Below are positions 43,944 through 54,035 of a stretch of 64,000 nt of DNA, in pieces; the stretch's first letter is position 1, and the number at the start of each line of letters is the position of its first letter. The notes under the pieces were generated by a model. It searched no databases, had not been told where the DNA came from, and saw only the letters and a list, made by a program, of their open reading frames with translations. This DNA is from Anaerotalea alkaliphila (GTDB lineage: Bacteria; Bacillota; Clostridia; Lachnospirales; Vallitaleaceae), in the NCBI RefSeq assembly GCF_010179735.1, contig NZ_JAAEEH010000001.1, forward strand, positions 1-64,000, written 5' to 3'. The position numbers were made by a program, and so were the translations under genes.

Positions 43944-44739
43944 AATACTATCATCTCTGGTGGCGCTGCCGCTGGTCTTTGGGATCATTTATCTTGGAGG
44001 AGCCTATATCCTGGGATTGCTGGTGCTGGTGACCGGACTGGCCCTGTTCGAGCTGAACAGGGCCTTCAAGGTCCGGGACGAGTTCCTTTGGATCATGCCC
44101 CTCCTCTTATCCTTTTGGGCATATGGGGAGGTGTTCCTGACCAGGCAGCCCATGGGGCTCCAGACCTTTGCGGTACTGCTCCTGCTGCTGTTGTCCTATT
44201 ACGCCCTCCGGTACCCCAAGGTCCCCTTCCGTTGGGTGCTCGTGAGTTTCTTCAATTATTTCTACGTCGTCTTCCTCCTGGGCTTCCTCCTGGCGACCCG
44301 CCTGCACCCGGCATTCGGTTCCGTCCTGGTCTGGCTTGTGTTCGTGATCGCCTTCGGCAGCGACACCTTCGCCTATTTCACCGGGGTGGCTCTGGGAAGG
44401 CACAAGCTGGCCCCTGTGGTCAGCCCCAAGAAGACGGTGGAAGGGGCTGTGGGCGGCCTGTTGGGGTCCTCTTTGCTGGGAGGCCTGTTCGGACTGTTCC
44501 TCTCCTACAAGGGGATCCTCCTGGGGGGCAATCCTTTTTGGCTTTTTGCCCTGGTGGGCTTGGGAGGTTCCCTGTTGGCGCAACTGGGGGACCTGGCGGC
44601 CAGCGCCCTCAAGCGGGAAAGCGAAGTGAAGGACTTCGGCCATTTGATTCCGGGACATGGGGGAATCGTGGACCGGCTGGACAGCATCGTCTTTGCTGCT
44701 CCTTACGTCTACTATGCGGCCATGCATCTGCTCGACTGA
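43933..44739 (+). CDS. cdsA: phosphatidate cytidylyltransferase
   Basis: A 268-residue membrane enzyme forming CDP-diacylglycerol from phosphatidate and CTP. About seven hydrophobic helices precede the signature region SPKKTVEGAVGG, LAQLGDLAASALKRESEVKDFG and LIPGHGGIVDRLDS. The frame opens at 43777 in uppS, but ATG 43933 has GGAGGGG 5 to 6 bases before it and gives MKTRILSSLV, a usual N-terminus. It overlaps uppS by 11 bases. Confidence 0.97.
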   Translation: MKTRILSSLVALPLVFGIIYLGGAYILGLLVLVTGLALFELNRAFKVRDEFLWIMPLLLSFWAYGEVFLTRQPMGLQTFAVLLLLLLSYYALRYPKVPFRWVLVSFFNYFYVVFLLGFLLATRLHPAFGSVLVWLVFVIAFGSDTFAYFTGVALGRHKLAPVVSPKKTVEGAVGGLLGSSLLGGLFGLFLSYKGILLGGNPFWLFALVGLGGSLLAQLGDLAASALKRESEVKDFGHLIPGHGGIVDRLDSIVFAAPYVYYAAMHLLD

Positions 44740-44764
44740 TGCCGGCGCAAAGGAAAGGATGCAA

Positions 44765-45922
44765 ATGAAAAGAATAGCGATCATGGGTTCGACAGGCTCC
44801 ATAGGCAGTCAAACCCTGGAAATAGCAAGGGAACAGGGGGACCTGGAGGTCCTGGGCCTTTCCGCCCACAAGGATGTGGAGGGGATGCTTGCCCAGGTCC
44901 TGGAGTTCAACCCCAGGCTGGCCGTGATGATGGATCCAGAGGCCGCCGTATCCCTGGAACTGCGGCTTGCGGGGCGTCAGGATGTCTCCACCGCAGTCCT
45001 GTCGGGAATGGATGGACTCCTGGCGTTGGCGACCCTGGAGGATGTGGAGATGCTTGTCACGGCAGTGGTGGGGATGATCGGCATCCGCCCGACCTTGGCG
45101 GCCATTGCCGCGGGGAAGGACATCGCCCTCGCCAACAAGGAAACGCTGGTGACCGCCGGCAAACTGGTCATGGATGCGGCGAAGGAGCACGGCGTCCGCA
45201 TCCTGCCGGTGGACAGCGAGCACAGCGCCCTGTTCCAATCCATGCATGGGGAAGACCCGAAGAGTTTGGAATCCCTGATCCTGACGGCATCCGGGGGACC
45301 CTTTCGGGGGAGGGACAGGAAAAGCCTGGAGTCGGTGACGGTGGCGGAGGCCCTTCGCCATCCCAACTGGGCCATGGGAAGCAAAATAACCATCGATTCC
45401 GCTACCCTGATGAACAAGGGGCTGGAAGTCATAGAGGCCGGCCGGCTGTTCGGTGTGGAGGGAGAACGGATCCAGGTGGTGGTCCATCCCGAGAGCATCG
45501 TCCATTCCCTTGCCTCCTTCAGGGACGGCTCCGTCATCGCACAGCTGGGGTTGCCGGACATGCGGCTGCCCATCCAATACGCCCTTTATTATCCTGAACG
45601 CAGAAGCAACCGGCATCCCCGGTTGGATCTGGCCAAAATCCGGGACCTGCACTTTGAGGAGCCGGACAGGAAGACCTTCCGTCTTCTGGACCTGGCCTAT
45701 GGGGCGATGGCGGAGGGAAAGACCATGACAACCGTCCTGAACGCCGCCAATGAAAAGGCGGTAGCCTTGTTTTTGGAGGGAAAGATCCGTTTTCTGGACA
45801 TCCAGGACATCATCGAGGACGTCCTGGAACGCCATCTGCCATGGGAACCAAAAGGGGTGGAGGATATACTGGAGGCGGAACGCTGGACTTGGAGCACCAT
45901 TGAAAGCAGGTGGAAATATTGA
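44765..45922 (+). CDS. dxr: 1-deoxy-D-xylulose 5-phosphate reductoisomerase
   Basis: A 385-residue NADPH- and metal-dependent enzyme, second step of the DXP/MEP isoprenoid pathway and the target of fosmidomycin. The NADPH site is MGSTGSIGSQTLE; other motifs are ALANKETLVTAG, PVDSEHSALFQ, ASGGPFRG, HPNWAMGSKITIDSATLMNKGLE. ATG 44765 is preferred because GGAAAGG lies 6 bases ahead; ATG 44759 is only two codons upstream. Its stop overlaps the rseP TTG by 4 bases. Confidence 0.97.
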   Translation: MKRIAIMGSTGSIGSQTLEIAREQGDLEVLGLSAHKDVEGMLAQVLEFNPRLAVMMDPEAAVSLELRLAGRQDVSTAVLSGMDGLLALATLEDVEMLVTAVVGMIGIRPTLAAIAAGKDIALANKETLVTAGKLVMDAAKEHGVRILPVDSEHSALFQSMHGEDPKSLESLILTASGGPFRGRDRKSLESVTVAEALRHPNWAMGSKITIDSATLMNKGLEVIEAGRLFGVEGERIQVVVHPESIVHSLASFRDGSVIAQLGLPDMRLPIQYALYYPERRSNRHPRLDLAKIRDLHFEEPDRKTFRLLDLAYGAMAEGKTMTTVLNAANEKAVALFLEGKIRFLDIQDIIEDVLERHLPWEPKGVEDILEAERWTWSTIESRWKY

Positions 45923-46941
45923 ACATCATCGTAGCAATCCTCATTTTCGGTTTCATCGTCTTTTTCCATGAATTGGGCCATTTCCTTTTGGCCAGGAGGA
46001 ATGGAATCCTTGTGGAAGAGTTTGCCGTGGGCATGGGTCCGAAGCTGATCGGCAAAAAAGTGGGGGAGACCCTGTATTCCGTCCGGATCCTGCCTTTGGG
46101 AGGGTTCTGCAAGATGCTGGGGGAGGATGAAAGCTCGGACGACCAACGGGCCTTCTCCTCAAAATCCCCTTGGGCGAAGATCCAGACGGTCCTGGCAGGC
46201 CCGGCCTTCAACTTCATCCTTGCCTTCCTTTTCGGGATGATCTACATGGCCCTGGTGGGCTCCAACACGAACCTGGTGGGGGAAGTCCTGGAAGGGTATC
46301 CTGCGGAAAGCGCAGGACTCCAGGCAAACGACAAGATCCTGGAGGTGGACGGAAAAGGCATCACGTCCTACAGGGAGGTCTCCTTCTACATCAACCAACT
46401 GGGGGGAGCCCCGGTGGAAATGGTGGTGGAACGGGCAGGGGAAAAACTGTCCCTGCAGATGACACCCCGGTTTGTGGAGGAAAGTGGAAGCTATCTGGTG
46501 GGCCTCACCTATGTTCCGGTGGACATGAACCTTCTCCAGGTGGTGAAATACGGCTTCCTGGAGATGGTGTTTTGGATCAAGATGGTATACTACAGCTTGG
46601 GGATGATGATCGGAGGCAATGTTTCGGCGGACCAGATTGCGGGTCCCATCGGCATCGTCAGCGTAATAAGCCAGGGGTATGAGGAGAGCGTGAAGCTGGG
46701 GTTAAAGCAGGTGGTTGTGACCATCAGCTTCTACATGGTGCTGCTCAGCGCCAACCTGGGGGTGATGAACCTCCTGCCCATACCGGCATTGGACGGGGGA
46801 CGTCTCGTCTTCCTGCTGGTGGAGGCCGTGCGGGGGAAGCCGCTGGACCAGGAAAAGGAGGGGATGATCCATTTCATCGGCTTTGTCCTGCTGATGGGGC
46901 TGATGCTGCTCATCCTTTTCAACGATATCAGGAAATTGTAA
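45919..46941 (+). CDS. rseP: site-2-type zinc metalloprotease RseP/RasP
   Basis: A 340-residue intramembrane protease. The zinc site HELGH lies in the first membrane helix (FFHELGHFLLARR), a PDZ domain sits at about 110-190 and the third zinc ligand is in NLLPIPALDGGRL. Substrates in Bacillota include anti-sigma factors and leftover signal peptides. The TTG at 45919 is chosen because AGGTGG lies 6 bases before it and it gives MNIIVAILIFG; a GTG at 45910 is an alternative. Overlaps dxr by 4 bases (TTGA). Confidence 0.95.
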   Translation: MNIIVAILIFGFIVFFHELGHFLLARRNGILVEEFAVGMGPKLIGKKVGETLYSVRILPLGGFCKMLGEDESSDDQRAFSSKSPWAKIQTVLAGPAFNFILAFLFGMIYMALVGSNTNLVGEVLEGYPAESAGLQANDKILEVDGKGITSYREVSFYINQLGGAPVEMVVERAGEKLSLQMTPRFVEESGSYLVGLTYVPVDMNLLQVVKYGFLEMVFWIKMVYYSLGMMIGGNVSADQIAGPIGIVSVISQGYEESVKLGLKQVVVTISFYMVLLSANLGVMNLLPIPALDGGRLVFLLVEAVRGKPLDQEKEGMIHFIGFVLLMGLMLLILFNDIRKL

Positions 46942-46968
46942 ACGCGCAGTCATGAAGGAAGGTTTGCC

Positions 46969-48042
46969 ATGCAGGTGAAAAGAAATGAAACCAAGGCCAT
47001 AGCCGTGGGGAACATGTGGATCGGGGGGGAGCATCCGGTCTCCATCCAGTCCATGACCAATACAAGAACGGAAGATGTGGAAGCCACGGTCGGCCAGATC
47101 CTCGCCTTGGAAGAGGCGGGATGCCAGATCGTGCGGGTGGCGGTGCCCACCCCTGAAGCCGCCAGGGCAATCGGGGCGATCAAGAGGAGGATCCACATCC
47201 CGCTGGTGGCGGACATCCATTTCGACCACACGCTGGCCATCCTTTCCGTGGAGCAGGGGGCCGACAAGATACGCATCAACCCGGGGAACCTGGGAGGGAC
47301 GGACCGCCTCCAAGCGGTGGTGGAAGCCTGCAGGGGAAGGGGCATCCCCATCCGGGTGGGGGTGAACAGCGGTTCCCTGGAGCGGGAATTGCTGGCCCGC
47401 CACGGCGGACCAACGCCGGAAGCGCTGGTGGAAAGCGCCTGGATGAAGGTAAGGCAGATCGAGGACATGGGATACGACCGGATGGTGGTGTCCATCAAGT
47501 CCTCCGATGTGATGCTCTCCATACGGTCCTACAGGCTGGCGGCCGAACGTATGGACTATCCCCTCCATCTGGGCATCACGGAAGCGGGAACCCTGTCCTC
47601 CGGAACGGTGAAATCCGCAGTTGGTCTGGGAGTCCTTCTGGCCGAGGGCGTCGGCAACACCATACGGGTCTCCCTGACAGGGGATCCGGTGGAAGAGGTC
47701 CATGTGGCAAGGCAGATACTGCAGGCCCTGGACCTGGCCCCCCGGGGGGTGGAGATCATCTCCTGTCCCACCTGCGGACGGACCAGGATCGACCTGGTAT
47801 CCATCGCCGAGGAAGTGGAGCGGCGGACTGCGCACCTGAAGAAGACCATGAAGGTTGCGGTCATGGGATGCGTGGTCAACGGTCCAGGGGAAGCCAGGGA
47901 GGCCGACCTGGGCATTGCGGGAGGCGACGGCATGGGCATCCTCTTCAAGAAGGGGAAGCTCCTGCGTAAAGTGAAGGAAGAAGAGCTGGTGGACGCCCTG
48001 ATGGAGGAAATCCTCAAGGAGCAGGACAGGGTGGACCGATAG
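46969..48042 (+). CDS. ispG: 4-hydroxy-3-methylbut-2-enyl diphosphate synthase (IspG)
   Basis: A 357-residue [4Fe-4S] enzyme converting MEcPP to HMBPP in the MEP pathway with flavodoxin or ferredoxin as donor. Family stretches are PVSIQSMTNTRTEDVEAT, GCQIVRVAVPT, PLVADIHFDHTLA, ADKIRINPGNLG and LLAEGVGNTIRVSLT. Cluster ligands are in SCPTCGRTRIDL and VMGCVVNGPGEA. Length fits the bacterial two-domain form. It follows rseP by 27 bases and precedes polC by 14. Confidence 0.98.
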   Translation: MQVKRNETKAIAVGNMWIGGEHPVSIQSMTNTRTEDVEATVGQILALEEAGCQIVRVAVPTPEAARAIGAIKRRIHIPLVADIHFDHTLAILSVEQGADKIRINPGNLGGTDRLQAVVEACRGRGIPIRVGVNSGSLERELLARHGGPTPEALVESAWMKVRQIEDMGYDRMVVSIKSSDVMLSIRSYRLAAERMDYPLHLGITEAGTLSSGTVKSAVGLGVLLAEGVGNTIRVSLTGDPVEEVHVARQILQALDLAPRGVEIISCPTCGRTRIDLVSIAEEVERRTAHLKKTMKVAVMGCVVNGPGEAREADLGIAGGDGMGILFKKGKLLRKVKEEELVDALMEEILKEQDRVDR

Positions 48043-48056
48043 GACCCGGGGGAGCG

Positions 48057-51000
48057 GTGAATGATGTGACGAAGAAACTGACGGAAGTGTTTGAGAACCT
48101 TTCCCTGCGCCCGTCCCTGGCGGAATATTTCCAGGACGGACTGGTGGAGCGTGTGTTCCTGGAAAGGGACAGGAACAACCTGTTCCTCCATCTGCGGCTG
48201 CCCCAGGTGGTCCATCCGGTCTTCATCCGGGAGCTTGAGGAAGCGATTTTCTGCTGTCTGGGGGAGCCCCAGGGGATCCGCCTGGAGATACGGGAACGGT
48301 TCGACCTGCCCTCCGCCCTTTCGGCGGAAGGGCTCTACGCGCTTTACAAGGAGTCCCTCGTCCATCTCCTGAAACAGGCCAATCCCATCTGCGGCGCCAT
48401 GGTAAAGGAACTGGAACCGATGGTGACGGACAGGTCGATCGTCTATCCCATCGACAAGAACAGTTTCGAATACATGTCTCAAAATGGCATGGAGGAGCTG
48501 ATCCGGCAGGTGTTCAGCGACAGGTTCGGCTGGGAGTTCGAGGTCCGTTTCGAAAAAATGGACGATGAAAACCGGATTTATGCGGATTTCATCAGGAACA
48601 GGGACAAGGAACAGCAGAAGATTTTGGGAGAGCTGGTGCAGGCGGCCGTCCCCCGGGAGGTCAGGAAGGTCATCCAAGGGGAAGGAACCGCCAAGGAACC
48701 CTCCGACCTGCTGGTGGGGAAAAAGGGCATCGCAGGGGAAGTGTCGAAAATCGGTCACTTCGACGAGGGAACCAACGAGGTCCTGCTGGAAGTCCAAATG
48801 TTCGAAATGCGTGAACCAAGGGAACTGAAGGGGGGCAAAGTCCTCCTTGTTTTCGATGCCACCGATTTCACCGGATCCATCACCTGCAAATGCTTTGTGG
48901 AGAAGGACCGCTATCTGGATAAGGTGAAGGACAGCATGAAGAAGGGCCGGTTCTTAAGGATCAAAGGGGTCTACAAGTTCGACGAGTACGAAAAAGGCAT
49001 GCGGGTGTTCGTGAACGCCATGGAGGCCATGGAGGATTTCAGGACCCATCACAGGAAGGACAATTCCGCGAAGAAGAGGATCGAACTGCACCTCCACACC
49101 CAGATGAGCGACATGGACGGCGTCGTGGCAGCCAAGGAAGTGGTGAAGCGGGCAGCCTTCTTCGGCCACCCGGCCGTCGCCATCACAGACCATGGAGGCG
49201 TGCAAGCTTTTCCGGACGCCTTCCATGCGGCCCACGACCATCCCGTGAAGATCCTGTATGGTGTGGAGGGTTACCTGGTGGACGACAGGAAGCCGGTGGT
49301 AAGACGCCCCAGGGGACAGGGACTGCGGGGGGACTTCGTCGTATTCGACCTGGAAACCACGGGACTGCGGGCGAAAAAGGACGCCATCACGGAAATCGGG
49401 GCCGTGCGGATCCGGGAAGGGAAAATCGTGGACCGGTTCTCCAGCTTCGTGAACCCCTTGCGGACCCTTTCCCCGAAAATCCAGGAGCTTACAGGAATCA
49501 CGCCCCAGATGCTGCGCCATGCGCCCCTGATCGGCCAGGTGCTCCCCGAGTTCCTGGAATTCTGCGGAAAAAGCGACAACACGGTGCTGGTGGCCCAGAA
49601 CGCAGACTTCGACATGAGCTTCCTTTCCCACCAGCTGCAGCTACTGGGACTCGAATTCACCCCCACGGTCCTGGACACCCTGGAATTGGCCCGGATCCTA
49701 TTCCCCGACCTGAAGAACTATAGGCTGGACACACTGGCCAAGCACCTGGATGTCCGACTAGCGGGCCACCACCGGGCGGTGAACGACGCGGAAGCGACCG
49801 CGGAAATCATGGCCAAGCTGATTCCCCTGCTGGAAGAGAGGGGGATCCCCACAGTGGACGACCTGGAGGAGAAGGCCCGGACCATGGAGCGGCCGGTGAA
49901 GAAGTACAGGCCCAACCATGTGGTGCTCCTGGCGAAAAACCGGCAGGGGCTGCTGAACCTGTACAAGATCATCTCCTATTCCCACATCCAACACTTCTTC
50001 AAGACGCCCCGGATCCCCAAGTCCATGCTGGAGGCACACCGGGATGGTCTCCTGGTGGGTTCCGCCTGCGAGAACAGTGAAATCTACCGTGCGGTTCTGG
50101 AAGGCAAGCACGGGGATGAGATGGAGCGGCTGCTGGATTTCTACGACTATCTGGAAATCCAACCGCTGGGGAACAACCAGTTCATGGTGGAAAAGGAACT
50201 GGTGGAGTCCAGGAAAGAGCTGGAGGAAATCAACAAGGAAATCATCCGGCTGGGCAAATCCAAGGGCAAGCTGACGGTGGCCACGGGGGATGTGCATTTC
50301 CTGAATCCCGAGGACGAGGTGTACCGTCGTGTGCTCATGGCCGGGAAAGGTTTCGATGATGCGGACAACCAGGCCCCCCTCTACTACCGGACAACGGAGG
50401 AGATGCTGGAGGAATTCCGGTATCTGGGGGAGGAAGAGGCCTGGGAAGTGGTGGTGGAAAATCCCCACAGGATCAACGACAGCATAGAAAACCTGTCCCC
50501 GGTGGAGAAGGACAAATATCCTCCGGTGATCGAAGGCGCCGAAGAGGAGCTGGCCGCCCTCTGCCGAGAAAGGGCGGCGGACCTCTACGGGAACCCCCTT
50601 CCGGAGCTGGTCCGGGAACGTCTGGACAGGGAACTCAACTCCATCATCAGCAACGGATTTGCGGTCATGTACATCATCGCCCAGAAGCTTGTGAAGAAAT
50701 CCAATGACGACGGATATCTGGTGGGTTCCAGGGGGTCCGTGGGTTCCTCCTTTGCGGCGACCATGGCGGGGATCACCGAGGTGAACCCCTTGTCGCCCCA
50801 TTACATCTGTCCAGGCTGCAAATATTCGGATTTCGATTCGGAGGAAGTGAGGGCCTACGCGCAAAATTCCGGTGTGGACATGCCGGACAAGGCCTGTCCC
50901 GTCTGCGGAACACCGCTGACGAAGGAAGGACACGACATCCCCTTTGAAACCTTCCTGGGCTTCAAGGGGAACAAGGAGCCGGACATCGACCTGAACTTCT

Positions 51001-52403
51001 CCGGAGAATACCAGAGCACGGCCCATGAGTATACGGAAACCCTTTTCGGAAAGGGGCATGTGTTCCGGGCGGGGACCATCGGGACCCTGGCGGACAAAAC
51101 GGCCTACGGCTTCGTGAAGAACTATTTCGAAGAACGGGAGGTTCCGGTGAACGAGGCGGAAATCACTAGGATCATCCAGGGCTGCATCGGGGTCCGCAGG
51201 ACCACGGGGCAGCATCCAGGCGGAATCATCGTGGTCCCCAAGGACCAGGAAATCTACAAGTTCACCCCCATACAGAAGCCGGCCAACGACATGAACACCA
51301 ATGTGGTCACCACCCATTTCGACTACCACTCCATCGACCACAACCTCCTGAAGCTGGACATATTGGGCCATGACGACCCGACCATGATCCGGATGCTGGA
51401 GGACCTGACGGGGGTGGAAGCAACCCGGATCCCCCTGGACGAGCCCAAGGTCATGTCCCTCTTCCGGTCCACCCAGGCCCTGGGGGTCACCCCGGAGGAG
51501 TTGGACGGTTGTCCCCTGGGAGCACTGGGGGTTCCGGAGTTCGGCACGGATTTCGTCATGCAGATGCTCCTGGAGACCAGACCCCAGACGTTTTCCGACC
51601 TGGTGCGGATTTCCGGCCTGTCCCATGGAACGGACGTCTGGACGAACAATGCCCAGGAACTGGTCCGGCAGGGGAAGGCGGACATCAAGACCGTCATCTC
51701 CACCAGGGACGACATCATGACGTACCTGATCAACAAAGGGCTGGACAAGGAACTCTCCTTCACCATCATGGAAAGCGTCCGGAAGGGAAAGGGGCTGAAA
51801 CCCGAATGGGAGGAGGAGATGGCTTCCTTTGGAGTCCCGGACTGGTACATCTGGTCCTGCAACACCATCAAATACATGTTCCCCAAGGCCCATGCGGTGG
51901 CGTATGTGATGATGGCCTACCGCATCGCCTATTTCAAGGTACACCATCCACTGGCCTACTATGCGGCCTTCTTCAGCATCCGCGCCGCGAACTTCGATTT
52001 CGAACTCATGTGCAAGGGGAAACAGGTCCTGGAGCAGCACCTGCGTTCCTACAAGCAGCGCTTCAACGAGCTGAGCAAAAAGGAAAAGGACATGATCAAG
52101 GACTTCAAGATCGTCCAGGAGATGTACGCCCGGGGATACGAATTCGAACCCATCGACCTGTACACGGTGGACGCCCATCATTTCAGGATCTGCAACAACA
52201 GGATCATGCCTGCCCTTTCCGCCATCGGCGGCATGGGGGAGAAAGCGGCGGAGAGCATCGTGGAGGCCAGGAAGGCGGGGGAATTCATTTCCCTGGAGGA
52301 TTTCAGGAACAGGACGAAAATCAGCAAGACCCTGGTGGACCTGCTCCGGGAGAACCATATCCTGACAGGCCTGCCGGAAACCAATCAAATCAGCATGTTC
52401 TAG
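48057..52403 (+). CDS. polC: DNA polymerase III PolC-type alpha subunit
   Basis: A 1448-residue replicative polymerase with built-in proofreading, the Gram-positive type. Domain order: N-terminal region and OB fold (about 230-310), split PHP starting KRIELHLHTQMSDMDG near 341, DEDDh exonuclease with VVFDLETTG near 428 and HHRAVNDAEAT, PHP remainder, a Cys4 zinc site (CPGC near 918, CPVC near 951), and the polymerase core with SRGSVGSSF near 892 and EPDIDLNF near 974. Length is the usual about 1440. GTG start with GGGGGAG just ahead. Sits after ispG, as in many Clostridia. Confidence 0.98.
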   Translation: MNDVTKKLTEVFENLSLRPSLAEYFQDGLVERVFLERDRNNLFLHLRLPQVVHPVFIRELEEAIFCCLGEPQGIRLEIRERFDLPSALSAEGLYALYKESLVHLLKQANPICGAMVKELEPMVTDRSIVYPIDKNSFEYMSQNGMEELIRQVFSDRFGWEFEVRFEKMDDENRIYADFIRNRDKEQQKILGELVQAAVPREVRKVIQGEGTAKEPSDLLVGKKGIAGEVSKIGHFDEGTNEVLLEVQMFEMREPRELKGGKVLLVFDATDFTGSITCKCFVEKDRYLDKVKDSMKKGRFLRIKGVYKFDEYEKGMRVFVNAMEAMEDFRTHHRKDNSAKKRIELHLHTQMSDMDGVVAAKEVVKRAAFFGHPAVAITDHGGVQAFPDAFHAAHDHPVKILYGVEGYLVDDRKPVVRRPRGQGLRGDFVVFDLETTGLRAKKDAITEIGAVRIREGKIVDRFSSFVNPLRTLSPKIQELTGITPQMLRHAPLIGQVLPEFLEFCGKSDNTVLVAQNADFDMSFLSHQLQLLGLEFTPTVLDTLELARILFPDLKNYRLDTLAKHLDVRLAGHHRAVNDAEATAEIMAKLIPLLEERGIPTVDDLEEKARTMERPVKKYRPNHVVLLAKNRQGLLNLYKIISYSHIQHFFKTPRIPKSMLEAHRDGLLVGSACENSEIYRAVLEGKHGDEMERLLDFYDYLEIQPLGNNQFMVEKELVESRKELEEINKEIIRLGKSKGKLTVATGDVHFLNPEDEVYRRVLMAGKGFDDADNQAPLYYRTTEEMLEEFRYLGEEEAWEVVVENPHRINDSIENLSPVEKDKYPPVIEGAEEELAALCRERAADLYGNPLPELVRERLDRELNSIISNGFAVMYIIAQKLVKKSNDDGYLVGSRGSVGSSFAATMAGITEVNPLSPHYICPGCKYSDFDSEEVRAYAQNSGVDMPDKACPVCGTPLTKEGHDIPFETFLGFKGNKEPDIDLNFSGEYQSTAHEYTETLFGKGHVFRAGTIGTLADKTAYGFVKNYFEEREVPVNEAEITRIIQGCIGVRRTTGQHPGGIIVVPKDQEIYKFTPIQKPANDMNTNVVTTHFDYHSIDHNLLKLDILGHDDPTMIRMLEDLTGVEATRIPLDEPKVMSLFRSTQALGVTPEELDGCPLGALGVPEFGTDFVMQMLLETRPQTFSDLVRISGLSHGTDVWTNNAQELVRQGKADIKTVISTRDDIMTYLINKGLDKELSFTIMESVRKGKGLKPEWEEEMASFGVPDWYIWSCNTIKYMFPKAHAVAYVMMAYRIAYFKVHHPLAYYAAFFSIRAANFDFELMCKGKQVLEQHLRSYKQRFNELSKKEKDMIKDFKIVQEMYARGYEFEPIDLYTVDAHHFRICNNRIMPALSAIGGMGEKAAESIVEARKAGEFISLEDFRNRTKISKTLVDLLRENHILTGLPETNQISMF

Positions 52404-52416
52404 AGAGGGGGATCCC

Positions 52417-52917
52417 ATGGAAGTGGATTTGTACACGGACGGGGCGTGCCGGGGGAATCCGGACGGGCCGGGGGGCTATGGCGCCCTGCTGGTCTACAAG
52501 GATGCGGACGGCAAAGTCCACGAGCGCAGCCTGAGCCAAGGCTACACCAATACGACAAACAACAGGATGGAACTGATGGCCGTGCTGAAGGGGCTGGAAA
52601 CCCTGAAGCGGCCTTGCCATGTGACGGTCCATACGGACTCCCAGTACATCGCCAACGCCTTCAACCAAGGTTGGCTGAAGAGCTGGATCAAGAACGGATG
52701 GAAACGGGGGGCCAAGAAGGAGCCGGTGAAGAACGAGGACTTGTGGCGCAGGATCCTGTTGGCCATGAAGCCCCATACGGTGGAGTACGTGTGGGTGCGT
52801 GGACATGACGGCCATCCGGAGAACGAACGCTGCGACGAGCTGGCTACGGCCGCCGCCGATGGGGACGGCCTGTTGCCGGACCTGCGGGAAATGCCGGAAG
52901 GGAAGGTCAGCCTATGA
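52417..52917 (+). CDS. rnhA: ribonuclease HI
   Basis: A 166-residue RNase H type 1 that cleaves RNA in RNA-DNA hybrids. The DEDD residues are visible: D in YTDGAC, E in NNRMELMAV, D in HTDSQYIANAF and D in ENERCDELA, with the flexible-loop His in VRGHDGHPEN. The basic handle KNGWKRGAKKEPVKNEDLW resembles E. coli RnhA. It follows polC by 13 bases with an AGAGGGGGA site. Its stop overlaps the pilT ATG (ATGA). The enzyme probably removes Okazaki primers. Confidence 0.97.
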   Translation: MEVDLYTDGACRGNPDGPGGYGALLVYKDADGKVHERSLSQGYTNTTNNRMELMAVLKGLETLKRPCHVTVHTDSQYIANAFNQGWLKSWIKNGWKRGAKKEPVKNEDLWRRILLAMKPHTVEYVWVRGHDGHPENERCDELATAAADGDGLLPDLREMPEGKVSL

Positions 52918-53996
52918 GCGGCCCGAGAGGGGAAGAACTGCTGGTCCTGCTGCTGGAAAAGACCGTTGCGGCAAAAGGGACGGACCTCCACTTGTGCGCG
53001 GGAAGCCGTCCGATGATGCGGGTCAGGTCCCGGCTTGCGCCGGTGGAAGGCATGGAGAGGATGGGACCCAGGGAAGTGGAGGACCTGGTCTGCAGCCAGT
53101 TGAATCCGGAACGGCTGGAGAGGCTGAAGCGGCAGAAGTCCATCGACTTCTCCTACTCCAAGAGCAACCTGGGACGGTTCCGCTGCAATGTCTATCTCCA
53201 AAGGGGGACCTACGCCATGGCCATCCGCACCCTTCCCCTGGAAATCCCCCGGTTTGAAACCCTTGGACTGCCTCCGGTGGTGAAGGGGTTCACTGCCAGG
53301 CGCCAAGGCCTGGTCCTGGTCACAGGAGCCACCGGGAGCGGAAAGTCCACAACCCTTGCCAGCCTGCTGGACGTGGTGAATGCGGGACACCCCTATCATG
53401 TGGTGACGATCGAGGATCCCATCGAATACCTGCACAGGCACAAAAGCAGCATGGTGACCCAGCGGGAAGTGGGGGAAGACGCCAACAGCTTCGCCTCCGC
53501 ACTGAAGGCGGCCCTGCGGGAGGATCCGGATGTGATCATGGTGGGGGAAATGCGGGACCTGGAAACCATTTCCATCGCCCTGACGGCGGCGGAGACCGGC
53601 CATCTGGTCCTTTCCACGCTGCACACGGGAAACGCCGTCAAGGCCATCGACCGGATTGTGGATGTGTTCCCCACAGACCAGCAGAACCAGGTCCGCAGCC
53701 AGCTTGCCAGCGTGCTGGAGGGAATCGTGTCCCAGCAGCTGGTTCCCGGCAAGGAAGAAGGGGCCCTGGTTCTTGCCGCGGAGGTCATGGTCGCCACTCC
53801 CGCCGTGCGGAACCTGATCCGGGAGGGGAAGCACCATCAGGTCAACGGTCTGATCCAGACAGGTTCCAAGCACGGGATGGTATGCCTGGAGCGGAGCCTT
53901 GCGGACTTGTGCCTGGCGGGGAAGATCGACCGGGAAGAGGCCGCCATGAAGGCCCATGACCTGCAGCTGCTGGAAAGCTTCCTGCAGCGGGGTTAG
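52914..53996 (+). CDS. pilT: type IV pilus retraction ATPase PilT
   Basis: A 360-residue secretion-type AAA ATPase that powers pilus retraction. The N-terminal PAS-like domain holds GTDLHLCAGSRPMMR. Then come AIRTLPLEIPRFETLGLP, Walker A GATGSGKSTT near residue 142, the Asp box TIEDPIEYLH, Walker B and GEMRDLETISIALTAAETGHLVLSTLHT. It lacks the long N-terminal domain and the Cys4 motif of PilB, so PilT is favoured. It overlaps rnhA by 4 bases and starts the pilus set, yet no PilB gene is in the window. Confidence 0.9.
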   Translation: MSGPRGEELLVLLLEKTVAAKGTDLHLCAGSRPMMRVRSRLAPVEGMERMGPREVEDLVCSQLNPERLERLKRQKSIDFSYSKSNLGRFRCNVYLQRGTYAMAIRTLPLEIPRFETLGLPPVVKGFTARRQGLVLVTGATGSGKSTTLASLLDVVNAGHPYHVVTIEDPIEYLHRHKSSMVTQREVGEDANSFASALKAALREDPDVIMVGEMRDLETISIALTAAETGHLVLSTLHTGNAVKAIDRIVDVFPTDQQNQVRSQLASVLEGIVSQQLVPGKEEGALVLAAEVMVATPAVRNLIREGKHHQVNGLIQTGSKHGMVCLERSLADLCLAGKIDREEAAMKAHDLQLLESFLQRG

Positions 53997-54035
53997 GCAT
54001 CCGTTTGGGAAGACAGCAGATTGGAGGGTTGCAGG

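Noticed and set aside
49758-52436. 892-codon open frame antisense to polC
   Set aside because: Same cause: it lies fully opposite polC, whose motifs are complete, and has no recognisable domain or ribosome site.
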